64,000 nucleotides of DNA from contig NZ_RJUO01000001.1 in NCBI RefSeq assembly GCF_003752365.1, forward strand, positions 310,001-374,000. The letters are read 5' to 3'. The translations under genes and the position numbers were made by a program. Of this stretch, positions 17,415 to 25,691 are shown in pieces. Below the pieces are notes generated by a model that worked only from the letters and a program-made list of their open reading frames with translations, searched no databases and was not told where the DNA came from. Numbering within the stretch: position 1 is the first letter of the stretch; the number at the start of each line of letters is the position of its first letter. Source of the stretch: Frondihabitans sp. PhB188 (lineage in GTDB: Bacteria > Actinomycetota > Actinomycetes > Actinomycetales > Microbacteriaceae).

Positions 17415-17452
17415 CCTGCTCCTCCCCCTCCTCCAGAAAGAAGTCACCGCCG

Positions 17453-17974
17453 ATGCGCCGATTCGTCGAGTCCATCTTCGGTCGCCCCGCGGTGCCCGTC
17501 GACGATGCGAGGCCGCCCGCGGCCGTCGAGTCCGAGGCCGAGCAGACGGCTCGAGCCCTGGACGAGTTCCGGGTCTTCGTCCGACGCTCGGGGCGCGACC
17601 TGCCGACGCTCGTCTCATCGCAGCTCGGTCAGATCGACGACCTCCTCCATGTCGTGGTGCAGGCCGCTGTCGCGGAGGACGCATCGACCGAGCAGCGCTA
17701 CCTGCTCGACGCCATGGTCCGCGACTACCTGCCGACGCCCGTGCGCGGCTACCTGAGCCTCCCGGAGGCCGACCGCCAGCAGTCCACGCGCGCGACCGGA
17801 ATCCTCGTCGACCAGCTCCGGCTGCTCGAGGAGACCATCCGCGACCTCCTCAACCAGATCCGCACGCACGCCATCGCCGAGCTGTCGACGCACGGGCGCT
17901 TCCTCGCCTCAAAGTTCGACGAGGTGTCTCCCGAGCTGACCCTCCAGCGTCCGGCAGACGCGGGGACGGTCTGA
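17453..17974 (+). CDS. Uncharacterised Ter-operon protein, 173 aa
   Basis: I do not recognise a domain. The protein is soluble and mainly helical, with two probable long helices (residues ~35-75 and ~105-155) that could form a coiled coil (VDQLRLLEETIRDLLNQIR). It begins with a short basic segment, MRRFVESIFGR, which could associate with a membrane. Its stop overlaps the next TerD start (TGATG), and it follows TelA by 38 bp, so it is an integral operon member; a partner role for TelA is the natural guess. No frameshift or truncation is seen. Confidence 0.75.
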   Translation: MRRFVESIFGRPAVPVDDARPPAAVESEAEQTARALDEFRVFVRRSGRDLPTLVSSQLGQIDDLLHVVVQAAVAEDASTEQRYLLDAMVRDYLPTPVRGYLSLPEADRQQSTRATGILVDQLRLLEETIRDLLNQIRTHAIAELSTHGRFLASKFDEVSPELTLQRPADAGTV

Positions 17975-18525
17975 TGGCAGGCATCGTCGCCGGCGGCAAC
18001 GCCTCTCTCACCGCCGAGAACCCCGGCCTGGATCAGGTGCTCGTCGGGCTCGGCTGGGACGTCATCCCGTCGCGCGGCCCGCAGTCCGAGATCACCCCGA
18101 TGGCGCTCCTCGTCGGATCCGACGGCAAGGCGCTGTCGAACGAGCACCTCGTCTACTTCAACCAGATCCAGTCGCAGGATGCATCGGTGGCCTTCATCGG
18201 CGGCGACGACGACGAGCAGATCGACGTCGACCTGATCTCCGTGCCGGCCACGGTGTCGCGCATCGTCTTCATCGTCTACGTCGACCCCGACGTGCGCGGC
18301 CCGGGCACCTTCTCGGCCGTGCGCTCGGCTCACATCCGCGTGGCGAGGCCCGACGGCTCCGAGCTCGTGCGCTTCGACCTGAACAGCATCGAGAACCGCT
18401 CGATCAACGCGATGATCTTCGGCGAGCTCTACCGCCATCGCGACGAATGGAAGTTCCGCGCCCTCGGCCAGGGCTACACGACCGGGCTGAAGGGCGTCGC
18501 CGACGACTTCGCCGTGACGGTCTGA
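17974..18525 (+). CDS. TerD-family protein (paralogue 4, degenerate Ca2+ sites)
   Basis: A 183-residue TerD-domain protein. The fold-specific parts remain (VGLGWDV, YFNQIQSQ, GQGYTTGLKGVA), but the Ca2+-binding DLDASALL of the paralogues is replaced by EITPMALL and the GDN(x)TG(x)GDGDDEQ loop is shortened to GGDDDEQ. It may have lost Ca2+ binding and work as a structural partner. It is translationally coupled to the upstream 173-aa gene by a TGATG overlap. Confidence 0.88.
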   Translation: MAGIVAGGNASLTAENPGLDQVLVGLGWDVIPSRGPQSEITPMALLVGSDGKALSNEHLVYFNQIQSQDASVAFIGGDDDEQIDVDLISVPATVSRIVFIVYVDPDVRGPGTFSAVRSAHIRVARPDGSELVRFDLNSIENRSINAMIFGELYRHRDEWKFRALGQGYTTGLKGVADDFAVTV

Positions 18526-18538
18526 CGGCGGCCGTCGT

Positions 18539-19312
18539 ATGCCCGTCGTCCGCACAGACCTGCCGTTCTTGAAGCGGAGGGTCCCACCTCGCTCGGCTTC
18601 GACGAGCGCTCCCGCGGGCCCCCCTGCCGTCCGGCCCGTGTCCGCGCCGTCTGCCGGCCTCTCGCTCGCGCCGACAGCCCCGACGCCGCCCGCCCCGACG
18701 CCAACAGCACCGACGCCGCCCGTCCCGACGCCGAAAGCCTCGCCGCCGCCCGCCCAGCCGGCCGCGCCCGCCCGCGGCCCGCTGCGGACACCCGCTCCCG
18801 CCCCCGGCGCCCGCCTCTTCCCTGCCCCGATGCCGTCGCGCCTCGCCGAGCTCGACGCCGAGAACCCCGTCGTCCGCCTCGACGTGCTGCGCTCCTCGAT
18901 CGGCAGCCTCCTCGTCGACGGCGTCGAGACGGCCGTGTGGGAGTCCGTCACCGGGGTGTCGGGCTCAGAGACCCCGGCCGGCGATGTGGTCGGCACCGTC
19001 GTCGCGACGTCGGGCAACCGGCCGCTCGTCGGGTTCGACGGCCGACTGGCCGTGGTCACGCTGCGGCACGTGCGCGAGCTGCGCCGCGCCCTCTTCGTCG
19101 GGGCACCCGCGGGAAGCCTGGGCGTCCGACTCTTCGACGGGACGACGATCACCGCGACCGGCGACGGGCCGGGCCCCGTTGTCGTGCTGGTCCTCGTGAT
19201 CGACGGCCTGGTCGAGATCCGGGTGGCGACGGCGGCCGCGTCGCCAGAAGTTCACGCGGAGTTCGGCTTCGAGCTGACACGCCGCTTCGACTTTCACAGC
19301 GGCAATGGTTGA
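18539..19312 (+). CDS. Uncharacterised Ter-operon protein with Pro-rich linker, 257 aa
   Basis: No family recognised. The N-terminus is short and basic (MPVVRTDLPFLKRR), then residues ~20-95 are a Pro/Ala/Thr low-complexity linker with repeated APTPP-type units, and residues ~100-257 form a compact domain rich in beta strands (PVVRLDVLRSSIGSLLVDG; VVVLVLVIDGLVEIRVA). The last domain could be a diverged TerD-like or similar beta-sandwich module, but I cannot demonstrate this. It lies 13 bp after TerD paralogue 4 and 9 bp before the lyase gene, so it belongs to the operon. Confidence 0.7.
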   Translation: MPVVRTDLPFLKRRVPPRSASTSAPAGPPAVRPVSAPSAGLSLAPTAPTPPAPTPTAPTPPVPTPKASPPPAQPAAPARGPLRTPAPAPGARLFPAPMPSRLAELDAENPVVRLDVLRSSIGSLLVDGVETAVWESVTGVSGSETPAGDVVGTVVATSGNRPLVGFDGRLAVVTLRHVRELRRALFVGAPAGSLGVRLFDGTTITATGDGPGPVVVLVLVIDGLVEIRVATAAASPEVHAEFGFELTRRFDFHSGNG

Positions 19313-19321
19313 GAATCAGGG

Positions 19322-20485
19322 ATGCGCCATTTCGCCTTCCTGAGCGACGACGACAGGACCCGCCTCTTCCACACACCGCCGGTCGACCTTCACCACTCCT
19401 CTGATCCGAGACTGCTGGCCACCGCGCTGGGCGCGACGCTGTACACGCCGGGCGATCGTCCCGAGCTCGCCGCGTCGGTGATCAAGCAGTCGAAGAAGGG
19501 CGCCGTCAGCATGGTGCTGTGCCTCGAGGACAGCATCGCCGACTCGGCCGTTCCCGCCGCCGAAGACAACGTCGCAGCGACACTGGTCGAGCTGCACGGC
19601 TGCGGCGAGCTCCCGCTGCTGTTCGTCCGCGTCCGCACCCCCGAGCAGATCCTGCTGCTGGCCGAGCGCGCGGGTGCGGCGCTGAGCGTCCTGGCAGGCT
19701 TCGTCGTGCCCAAATTCCGCAACGACGACGGCTACGGCCAGCGGTTCTTCGACGCGCTCCACGAGGTGACGGACCGCGGGCTCGTCCCCGACCACCGGCT
19801 GCGGCTCATGCCGATCCTCGAATCCCCCGCGATGATCCACGCCGAGACGCGCACGCAGGTGCTCTCCGAGATCGCCCGCGTGCTCCTCGACAACCGCGAC
19901 GACGTCCTGGCCGTCCGCATCGGCACGACCGATCTGTCCAGCGTCTTCGGGCTCCGGCGTGGCCGAGACCTGACGATCTACGACGTCCAGGTGGTGGCCG
20001 CGGTCATCGGCGACATCGTCAACGTGCTCGGTCGAGGCTCCGACGGCTTCGTGATCACGGGGCCGGTGTGGGAGCACTACGCCGACACCGAGCGCCTCCT
20101 TCGTCCGCAGCTGCGCCTCACGCCGTTCACGGAGGCCAACGAGGAGGCTCTCCGCCGGGAGCTGCTCGTCCGCAACTTCGACGGCCTTCTCCGTGAGATC
20201 ACGCTCGACCACGCCAACGGCCTCCTCGGCAAGACGGTGATCCACCCGACCCACGTCGCGCTCGTCCACGCGCTGAGCGTCATCAGCCACGAGGAGTATC
20301 TCGATGCCACGGCGATCACCCAGCCCGGGGCCGGCGGTGTCGCCGCGTCCCCGTCGCGCAACAAGATGAACGAGATGAAGCCGCACCAGATGTGGGCCGA
20401 GAAGACCCTTCAGCGCGCCGACGCGTTCGGCGTGGCCGCTGCCGACGCGACGTTCGTCGACTTCCTCGAAGTGAGCATGCTGTGA
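19322..20485 (+). CDS. HpcH/HpaI aldolase / citrate-lyase-beta-like enzyme of the Ter module
   Basis: A 387-residue TIM-barrel enzyme related to CitE. LYTPGDRP near the N-terminus, the VLCLEDSIAD metal-binding segment, and LRLMPILESPAMI are family hallmarks. In Ter-associated biosynthetic gene sets, proposed by comparative genomics to make a nucleoside-like or other small metabolite, such a lyase accompanies a PRTase, StiP and a HAD phosphatase, exactly as here. Its true substrate is unknown. Its TGA overlaps the next start (GTGA). Confidence 0.82.
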   Translation: MRHFAFLSDDDRTRLFHTPPVDLHHSSDPRLLATALGATLYTPGDRPELAASVIKQSKKGAVSMVLCLEDSIADSAVPAAEDNVAATLVELHGCGELPLLFVRVRTPEQILLLAERAGAALSVLAGFVVPKFRNDDGYGQRFFDALHEVTDRGLVPDHRLRLMPILESPAMIHAETRTQVLSEIARVLLDNRDDVLAVRIGTTDLSSVFGLRRGRDLTIYDVQVVAAVIGDIVNVLGRGSDGFVITGPVWEHYADTERLLRPQLRLTPFTEANEEALRRELLVRNFDGLLREITLDHANGLLGKTVIHPTHVALVHALSVISHEEYLDATAITQPGAGGVAASPSRNKMNEMKPHQMWAEKTLQRADAFGVAAADATFVDFLEVSML

Positions 20486-23022
20486 CCGCCGCTGCCGGCG
20501 CCCCGAGCGTCGACCCCGTCTGGACGGGCGGCTGGGTCGCCGACCGCCTCGGAGCCCGCATCGAGTCCGACCCCGTCCGCAGCCTGGTCCCCGTCGAGGC
20601 GCTCGTCGGGCTGGCGCTCCGCCGCAACCCTCGCCGCGCTCACCTGCTCGTCTCGACGGTCCTGGCGAAGCACGTGCCGACGCCGCCCCTGCTCGTCGAG
20701 TCGGCGGGAGCGCTGCTCGGCGTGCTGGTCGCCGACCGGCTGGAGGGGCGCGACGCCGCCGCTCGGGCCGGGCTGGCACGCGACCTGGCCGACGAGCTGA
20801 CCGGGGCAGGAACCGACCTCTGGAGCCTCCGTGACCGTCTGCACCGCCTCGAGTTCCTGCACCCCGCCGTGACCACTCTGGGCTATGCCGAGACCGCCAC
20901 CGGCCTCGGGCGGCTCGTGGCCGACCAGCTGGGCGCCTACTACCTGCACTCGACCCGCCGCGCCGTGCCCGGTCTCGAGCCGGTGGCCGGTTTCGAGGAG
21001 GAGCACTCTCACGCCACGGGCCACCGCCTCGTGCCGAGCGCCGCCGACTGGCTGAAGCCGCGGGGCACGGTCGTGCTCGTCGACGACGAGTTCAGCACCG
21101 GCACCACTGCAATCAACACCGTGCGCGCCCTCCACGCGCTCGAGCCGCAGTCGCGCTATGTCGTGGCGGCTCTCGTCGACCTGCGCGGCGACGCCGACCG
21201 CGCCCGCTTCGACGTCCTGGCCGCGGAGCTCGGGGTCGCCGTCGACGTCGTCTCGCTCGGCGCCGGCTCGATCCACCTGCCGGAGGGGTTCGCTGCCGCA
21301 GCCTCCGAGCACGTCGGCGACGTCGCCCCGGCAGCGACGCCCCGCGCACTCGCGGATGTCGCGCGTGTCAGCATCTCGGCGAGCGTGCCGTCGGACCGCG
21401 CGGGCTCCCCCGCGGCCCTCCGCGTCGCACCATCGCGAGAGGCCGCCGCCTCGCTCGCCGCGCGGCTCGCCGAGCTGCCCGCCGCGCGCACTCTCGTGCT
21501 CGCCACCGAGGAGAACATGGCGTTCCCCGTCCAGGTCGCAGCCGCTCTCGATCAGCTCCAGCCGGGCGTGCTGTTCTCGTCGACCACCCGGTCTCCGATC
21601 GCGCCGGTGGACGACCCGCAGTACGCCATCCGCTCGGCAGCCCGCTTCGCGTCGCACGACCGCACCATCGACGGGCCGGGCCCGCGCTTCGCGTACAACC
21701 TGACCGCTGGCGGGGAGCGCTTCGACAGGATCGTCCTGATGCCCGAGCCCGGCACGACCCTGGATGCGCTGTCGCGGCAGGGCGGCCCGCTCGAAGCTCT
21801 GAGAGCCCGGGCCGACGAGGTCGTCGTGGCGACCGTGGAAGGCGACACCGTGAACGAGTCGATGCCCCTCGAGCCCCTTCGCGGCCCCGCGTTCGGCTCG
21901 TACGAGCCCGACGAGGTCGGCTGGCTGCTGCAGGACCTCGGCGGCGTCGCGCTCGAGGCCCCCGCCGCCGACCGCGAGGCGGCCATCCAATCGGGTCGGG
22001 CGCACTACGCCGAGTCGCTGCCGCAGGAGTACGTGCCGAGCGACGACTACCAGCGGCTCTACGCCGAGGCTCTCGATCGCTCGGCGGCGCGTGTCGCCCT
22101 CGCCGTCGGAGTCGCGGCCGAGCTGGTCATGGACGGGCGCGAGCGGCCACCGGTGCTCGTGTCGCTGGCACGAGCCGGCACGCCCATCGGGATCCTGATG
22201 CGGCGCTGGATCGCGCGGACGCACGGCGCCGACTCTCCTCACCGTGCTCCCTTCCACTACACGATGAGCATCGTGCGCGGCGTCGGCATCGACACGACCG
22301 CCCTCGCCTGGCTGGCCGAGCGCCACGACCCCGCCGACGTCGTCTTCGTCGACGGCTGGACCGGCAAGGGCGCTATCGCCCGCGAGCTCACCGCCGCGCT
22401 CGACCAGCACGCGGCCGATACCGGAGTCCGCTTCTCGGACGACCTCGTCGTTCTGGCCGACCCCGGCCACTGCGTCCGTACCTTCGGCACGCGCGACGAC
22501 TACCTGATCCCGTCGGCCTGCCTCAACTCGACTGTGTCGGGCCTCGTCTCACGGACGGTCTACAGCGAGAAGCTCATCGCCCCCGGGGAGTTCCACGGCG
22601 CGAAGTTCTACTCTGAGCTGGCCGGAAGCGACGTGTCGCGCGCCTTCCTCGACGCGGTCGAGTCGCACTTCGAGTCCGTGCGCGCCGACGCCGAGGCGGC
22701 CGCCGCCGAGCTGGTCTCGACCGACCGCACCCCGACGTGGGAGGGCTGGGCCGCCGTCGAGCGGCTGCAGCGCGAGTACGGCCTCGACGACGTCAACCTC
22801 GTGAAGCCCGGCGTCGGGGAGACCACCCGGGTGCTGCTGCGCCGAGTGCCCTGGAAGATCCTCGTGCGACCCGATGCCCTCAGCGACGTCGCGCACGTGC
22901 TCCTCCTGGCGCGCCAGCGCGGCGTCGACGTCGTCGAGGTCGACGACCTGCCCTACAGCTGCGTCGGGCTGATCAAGCCGCTGGCCGATGGCGAGCAGGA
23001 CGCCGCGCAGGGCAGCGTCTGA
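20482..23022 (+). CDS. PRTase-TRSP-StiP-PELOTA fusion protein of the Ter module
   Basis: An 846-residue multidomain protein. Order: phosphoribosyltransferase (~1-270) with PRPP loop VVLVDDEFSTGTTA at 198-211; TRSP domain (~290-480; GGERFDRIVLMPEPGTT); StiP domain (~505-745; LVSLARAGTPIGILMRR, FVDGWTGKGAI and a conserved ADPGHC with Cys near 663); and a C-terminal PELOTA-type RNA-binding-like domain (~785-835; RRVPWKILVRPDALSDVAH). In many genomes these are two proteins. The assignment follows families defined computationally; no reaction is established. The GTG overlaps the lyase stop; the TGA overlaps the HAD start. Confidence 0.82.
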   Translation: MTAAAGAPSVDPVWTGGWVADRLGARIESDPVRSLVPVEALVGLALRRNPRRAHLLVSTVLAKHVPTPPLLVESAGALLGVLVADRLEGRDAAARAGLARDLADELTGAGTDLWSLRDRLHRLEFLHPAVTTLGYAETATGLGRLVADQLGAYYLHSTRRAVPGLEPVAGFEEEHSHATGHRLVPSAADWLKPRGTVVLVDDEFSTGTTAINTVRALHALEPQSRYVVAALVDLRGDADRARFDVLAAELGVAVDVVSLGAGSIHLPEGFAAAASEHVGDVAPAATPRALADVARVSISASVPSDRAGSPAALRVAPSREAAASLAARLAELPAARTLVLATEENMAFPVQVAAALDQLQPGVLFSSTTRSPIAPVDDPQYAIRSAARFASHDRTIDGPGPRFAYNLTAGGERFDRIVLMPEPGTTLDALSRQGGPLEALRARADEVVVATVEGDTVNESMPLEPLRGPAFGSYEPDEVGWLLQDLGGVALEAPAADREAAIQSGRAHYAESLPQEYVPSDDYQRLYAEALDRSAARVALAVGVAAELVMDGRERPPVLVSLARAGTPIGILMRRWIARTHGADSPHRAPFHYTMSIVRGVGIDTTALAWLAERHDPADVVFVDGWTGKGAIARELTAALDQHAADTGVRFSDDLVVLADPGHCVRTFGTRDDYLIPSACLNSTVSGLVSRTVYSEKLIAPGEFHGAKFYSELAGSDVSRAFLDAVESHFESVRADAEAAAAELVSTDRTPTWEGWAAVERLQREYGLDDVNLVKPGVGETTRVLLRRVPWKILVRPDALSDVAHVLLLARQRGVDVVEVDDLPYSCVGLIKPLADGEQDAAQGSV

Positions 23023-23855
23023 TGCCCGCGATCGTCGCCTCCGACCTCGACCGCACGCTGATCTACTCGGCAGGAGCCCTGATGCTCGACGGCACGGACG
23101 CCGAGGCACCGCTGCTGACGGTGGCCGAGGTGTACAACGGCGCGCCGCTGTCGTACCTCACACGGGACGCCGAAGACGGCTTGGAGCGGCTGGCGGAGCG
23201 CGGCGTCTTCGTCCCGGTCACCACGCGCACGGTGGCTCAGTACCGCCGGGTGCGTCTCCCCCGTGCCCCCCACGACTGGGCGGTCACGACGAACGGCGGC
23301 GTCATCCTGCACCGCGGCGAGCCCGATGCCGACTGGACGGCGACCGTCGCGGCTCGGCTTGAGCACGCCTGTGCCCCGCTGGCCGAGATCGAGGCGCTCG
23401 TTCCGCGACCTGGCGACCACCCCGCGTTCCTGCGCCTGAACCATGCCGAAGAGCTCTTCGTCTACGCGATCATCGATCGGGCGAACCTGCCTGCCGACGA
23501 GCTCTCCGCACTGACCGACGCGTGCGAGGCCCGCGGCTGGACCGTCTCGCTTCAGGGTCGCAAGCTCTACCTGGTGCCGTCGCCGCTGACGAAGAGCGCC
23601 GCAATCGCTGAGATCGCCGCGCGCACCGGGGCTGATCGGGTCGTGGCCGCGGGCGACTCGCTGCTCGACCTCGACCTGCTGCGCTACGCCGACGCGGCGA
23701 TCCGGCCGGCGCACGGCGAGCTGCACGACGCCGGGATCACGCTCCCGCACCTCGAGGTCACCGCCGCCCGCGGCGTGATGGCCGGCCAGGAGATCGTCGA
23801 GCGGCTCGTCGCAGCGGTCGACGCTCCCGTCGTGGCCGCGCCCGTCGCTCCGTAG
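23022..23855 (+). CDS. HAD-superfamily phosphatase of the Ter module
   Basis: A 277-residue Cof/sucrose-phosphatase-like HAD enzyme. Catalytic Asp8 and Asp10 lie in ASDLDRTL; motif III Lys is in SPLTKSAAI and motif IV in AAGDSLLDLDLL. The middle ~120 residues form the C2 cap. It would remove a phosphate from the product of the PRTase/lyase module. The ATG overlaps the upstream stop (TGATG). Last gene of the operon; a long palindrome follows 30 bp later. Confidence 0.85.
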   Translation: MPAIVASDLDRTLIYSAGALMLDGTDAEAPLLTVAEVYNGAPLSYLTRDAEDGLERLAERGVFVPVTTRTVAQYRRVRLPRAPHDWAVTTNGGVILHRGEPDADWTATVAARLEHACAPLAEIEALVPRPGDHPAFLRLNHAEELFVYAIIDRANLPADELSALTDACEARGWTVSLQGRKLYLVPSPLTKSAAIAEIAARTGADRVVAAGDSLLDLDLLRYADAAIRPAHGELHDAGITLPHLEVTAARGVMAGQEIVERLVAAVDAPVVAAPVAP

Positions 23856-23885
23856 CCTCGCCGCGCCATCGCCGCACCACCGCCG

Positions 23886-23943
23886 CACCACGATCGGGAC
23901 TCCGCACCGCTTCGTGCGGTGGTGCCGAGTCCCGATCGTGGTG
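23886..23943 (+). terminator. Long palindrome ending the ter operon
   Basis: 16-bp perfect arms (23886-23901, 23928-23943) and an inner CCGCAC/GTGCGG stem, together a 58-nt hairpin. There is no clear T-tract. Position after the last ter gene suggests transcription termination. Confidence 0.6.
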
Positions 23944-23971
23944 CCCGGGCCGCCGCGCGCCTCCGGAAACG

Positions 23972-24010
23972 CCGAAGGGCGCCGCACACCGAGTGTGCGA
24001 CGCCCTTCGG
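23972..24010 (-). terminator. Terminator of rpmE2
   Basis: 10-bp outer arms (23972-23981, 24001-24010) plus an inner CGCACAC/GTGTGCG stem, about 40 bp downstream of the rpmE2 stop codon. It is back to back with the ter-operon palindrome. Confidence 0.6.
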
Positions 24011-24024
24011 GAGGAGCCTGCGGC

Positions 24025-24070
24025 TTACTTGCTGCCGAAGTTCTTCCTGTTACTTGCTGCCGAAGTTCTT
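24025..24070. repeat. 21-bp direct repeat duplicating the rpmE2 3' end
   Basis: Identical 21-bp copies at 24025-24045 and 24050-24070. The second is the functional end of rpmE2 (KNFGSK and stop); the first is an extra copy of the same codons just downstream. Confidence 0.85.
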
Positions 24071-24301
24071 GAAGCGCTGGTTGAACTTCTCGACGCGACC
24101 GGCCGAGTCGAGGATGCGCTGCTTGCCCGTGTAGAACGGGTGCGAAGCCGACGAGATCTCGACGTCGATGACGGGGTACGTGACGCCGTCGATCTCGATC
24201 GTCTTGTCGCTGGTCGCGGTGGAGCGCGTGAGGAACGTCTCGCCCGAGGCAAGGTCGCGGAACACGATGGGGTTGTACGCGGGGTGGGTATCGGTCTTCA
24301 T
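24050..24301 (-). CDS. rpmE2: 50S ribosomal protein L31, type B
   Basis: An 83-residue ribosomal protein of the large subunit. It begins [16 protein letters not shown] and contains [12 protein letters not shown], the normal L31 signature. It lacks the cysteine pairs of zinc-binding L31, so it is the zinc-independent type B that replaces the zinc form when zinc is scarce. Monocistronic, with its own terminator. The 3' end has been duplicated as a 21-bp fragment downstream. Confidence 0.95.
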   Translation of the reverse strand: MKTDTHPAYNPIVFRDLASGETFLTRSTATSDKTIEIDGVTYPVIDVEISSASHPFYTGKQRILDSAGRVEKFNQRFKNFGSK

Positions 24302-24416
24302 GGCTGTTCCTCAAAGGTCTGTGGTCGGACTGGTTTTTGCCAGCCCCGGGATGTCGGCCGAATGCACGGCGCAAACAGCTGTCAACGATACCAGATGGGC
24401 GGGGCTCGCCGCGCTG

Positions 24417-24869
24417 CTAGTCGAACTCGGGGCGGCGCAGGATCCGCGCCCACCACGTGCCCTCGGCGACCGCGGGCGGATCCTGCGCCCCGAGGGTCTG
24501 GCGCAGGGTCGCAAGGCGCTCGGACCGGGCGATCGGCGCGGCCGCGACGGGGTCGGCGAGGGTCTCGCCGCGGTGGAGGGCGGCGAGCCGGGCCCGCGCC
24601 TCATCGACGGTCATCTTCGCCGGCACGGCCGGGCGGTCGCCGAGGTAGAACACGCGGAACGCCTCGAGAAAGCCCTCGAGTGAGGCGATCGACGAGTTGA
24701 CGAACCGGGGGTTGGCCCCGCTGGGGTCGACGATGCGCACGGTGCCATCGACGTCGCGCACGATCAGCTCGGCGTCGGGACTCCAGACGTGGCCGATGCG
24801 GCCGCTCTGAGCTCGGTCGCGGTCGTCGGCCTCGTAGAGCTCGATCCCGAACCGGGCATCGGAGACCAC
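24417..24869 (-). CDS. SUKH-like (SMI1/KNR4-type) protein, tentative
   Basis: A 150-residue protein. A beta-rich first half (ELIVRDVDGTVRIVDPSG) followed by FVNSSIASLEGFLEAFRVF resembles the end of SUKH-4-type immunity proteins, where 'VNSS' and a following helix are characteristic. If right, it could be an orphan immunity protein; no toxin gene is adjacent. The GTG start directly follows the ABC ATPase stop codon (TAG GTG), so it is co-transcribed with, and perhaps reinitiated after, that gene. The assignment is tentative. Confidence 0.5.
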   Translation of the reverse strand: MVSDARFGIELYEADDRDRAQSGRIGHVWSPDAELIVRDVDGTVRIVDPSGANPRFVNSSIASLEGFLEAFRVFYLGDRPAVPAKMTVDEARARLAALHRGETLADPVAAAPIARSERLATLRQTLGAQDPPAVAEGTWWARILRRPEFD

Positions 24870-25652
<783 letters not shown>

Positions 25653-25659
25653 GGCTAGA

Positions 25660-25665
25660 ACTCTA
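25660..25665 (-). promoter_or_regulatory. Candidate -10 box of the ABC ATPase gene
   Basis: TAGAGT on the minus strand, seven bases before the ATG at 25652 with no Shine-Dalgarno sequence; likely a leaderless or near-leaderless start. Confidence 0.35.
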
Positions 25666-25691
25666 GGCCACCGAGGTGGGAGGAGGCGGCG

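Noticed and set aside
13057-23855. The ter operon as a recently transferred island
   Set aside because: Its base composition matches the flanking core genes, and no integrase, repeat boundary or disrupted gene is seen around it.
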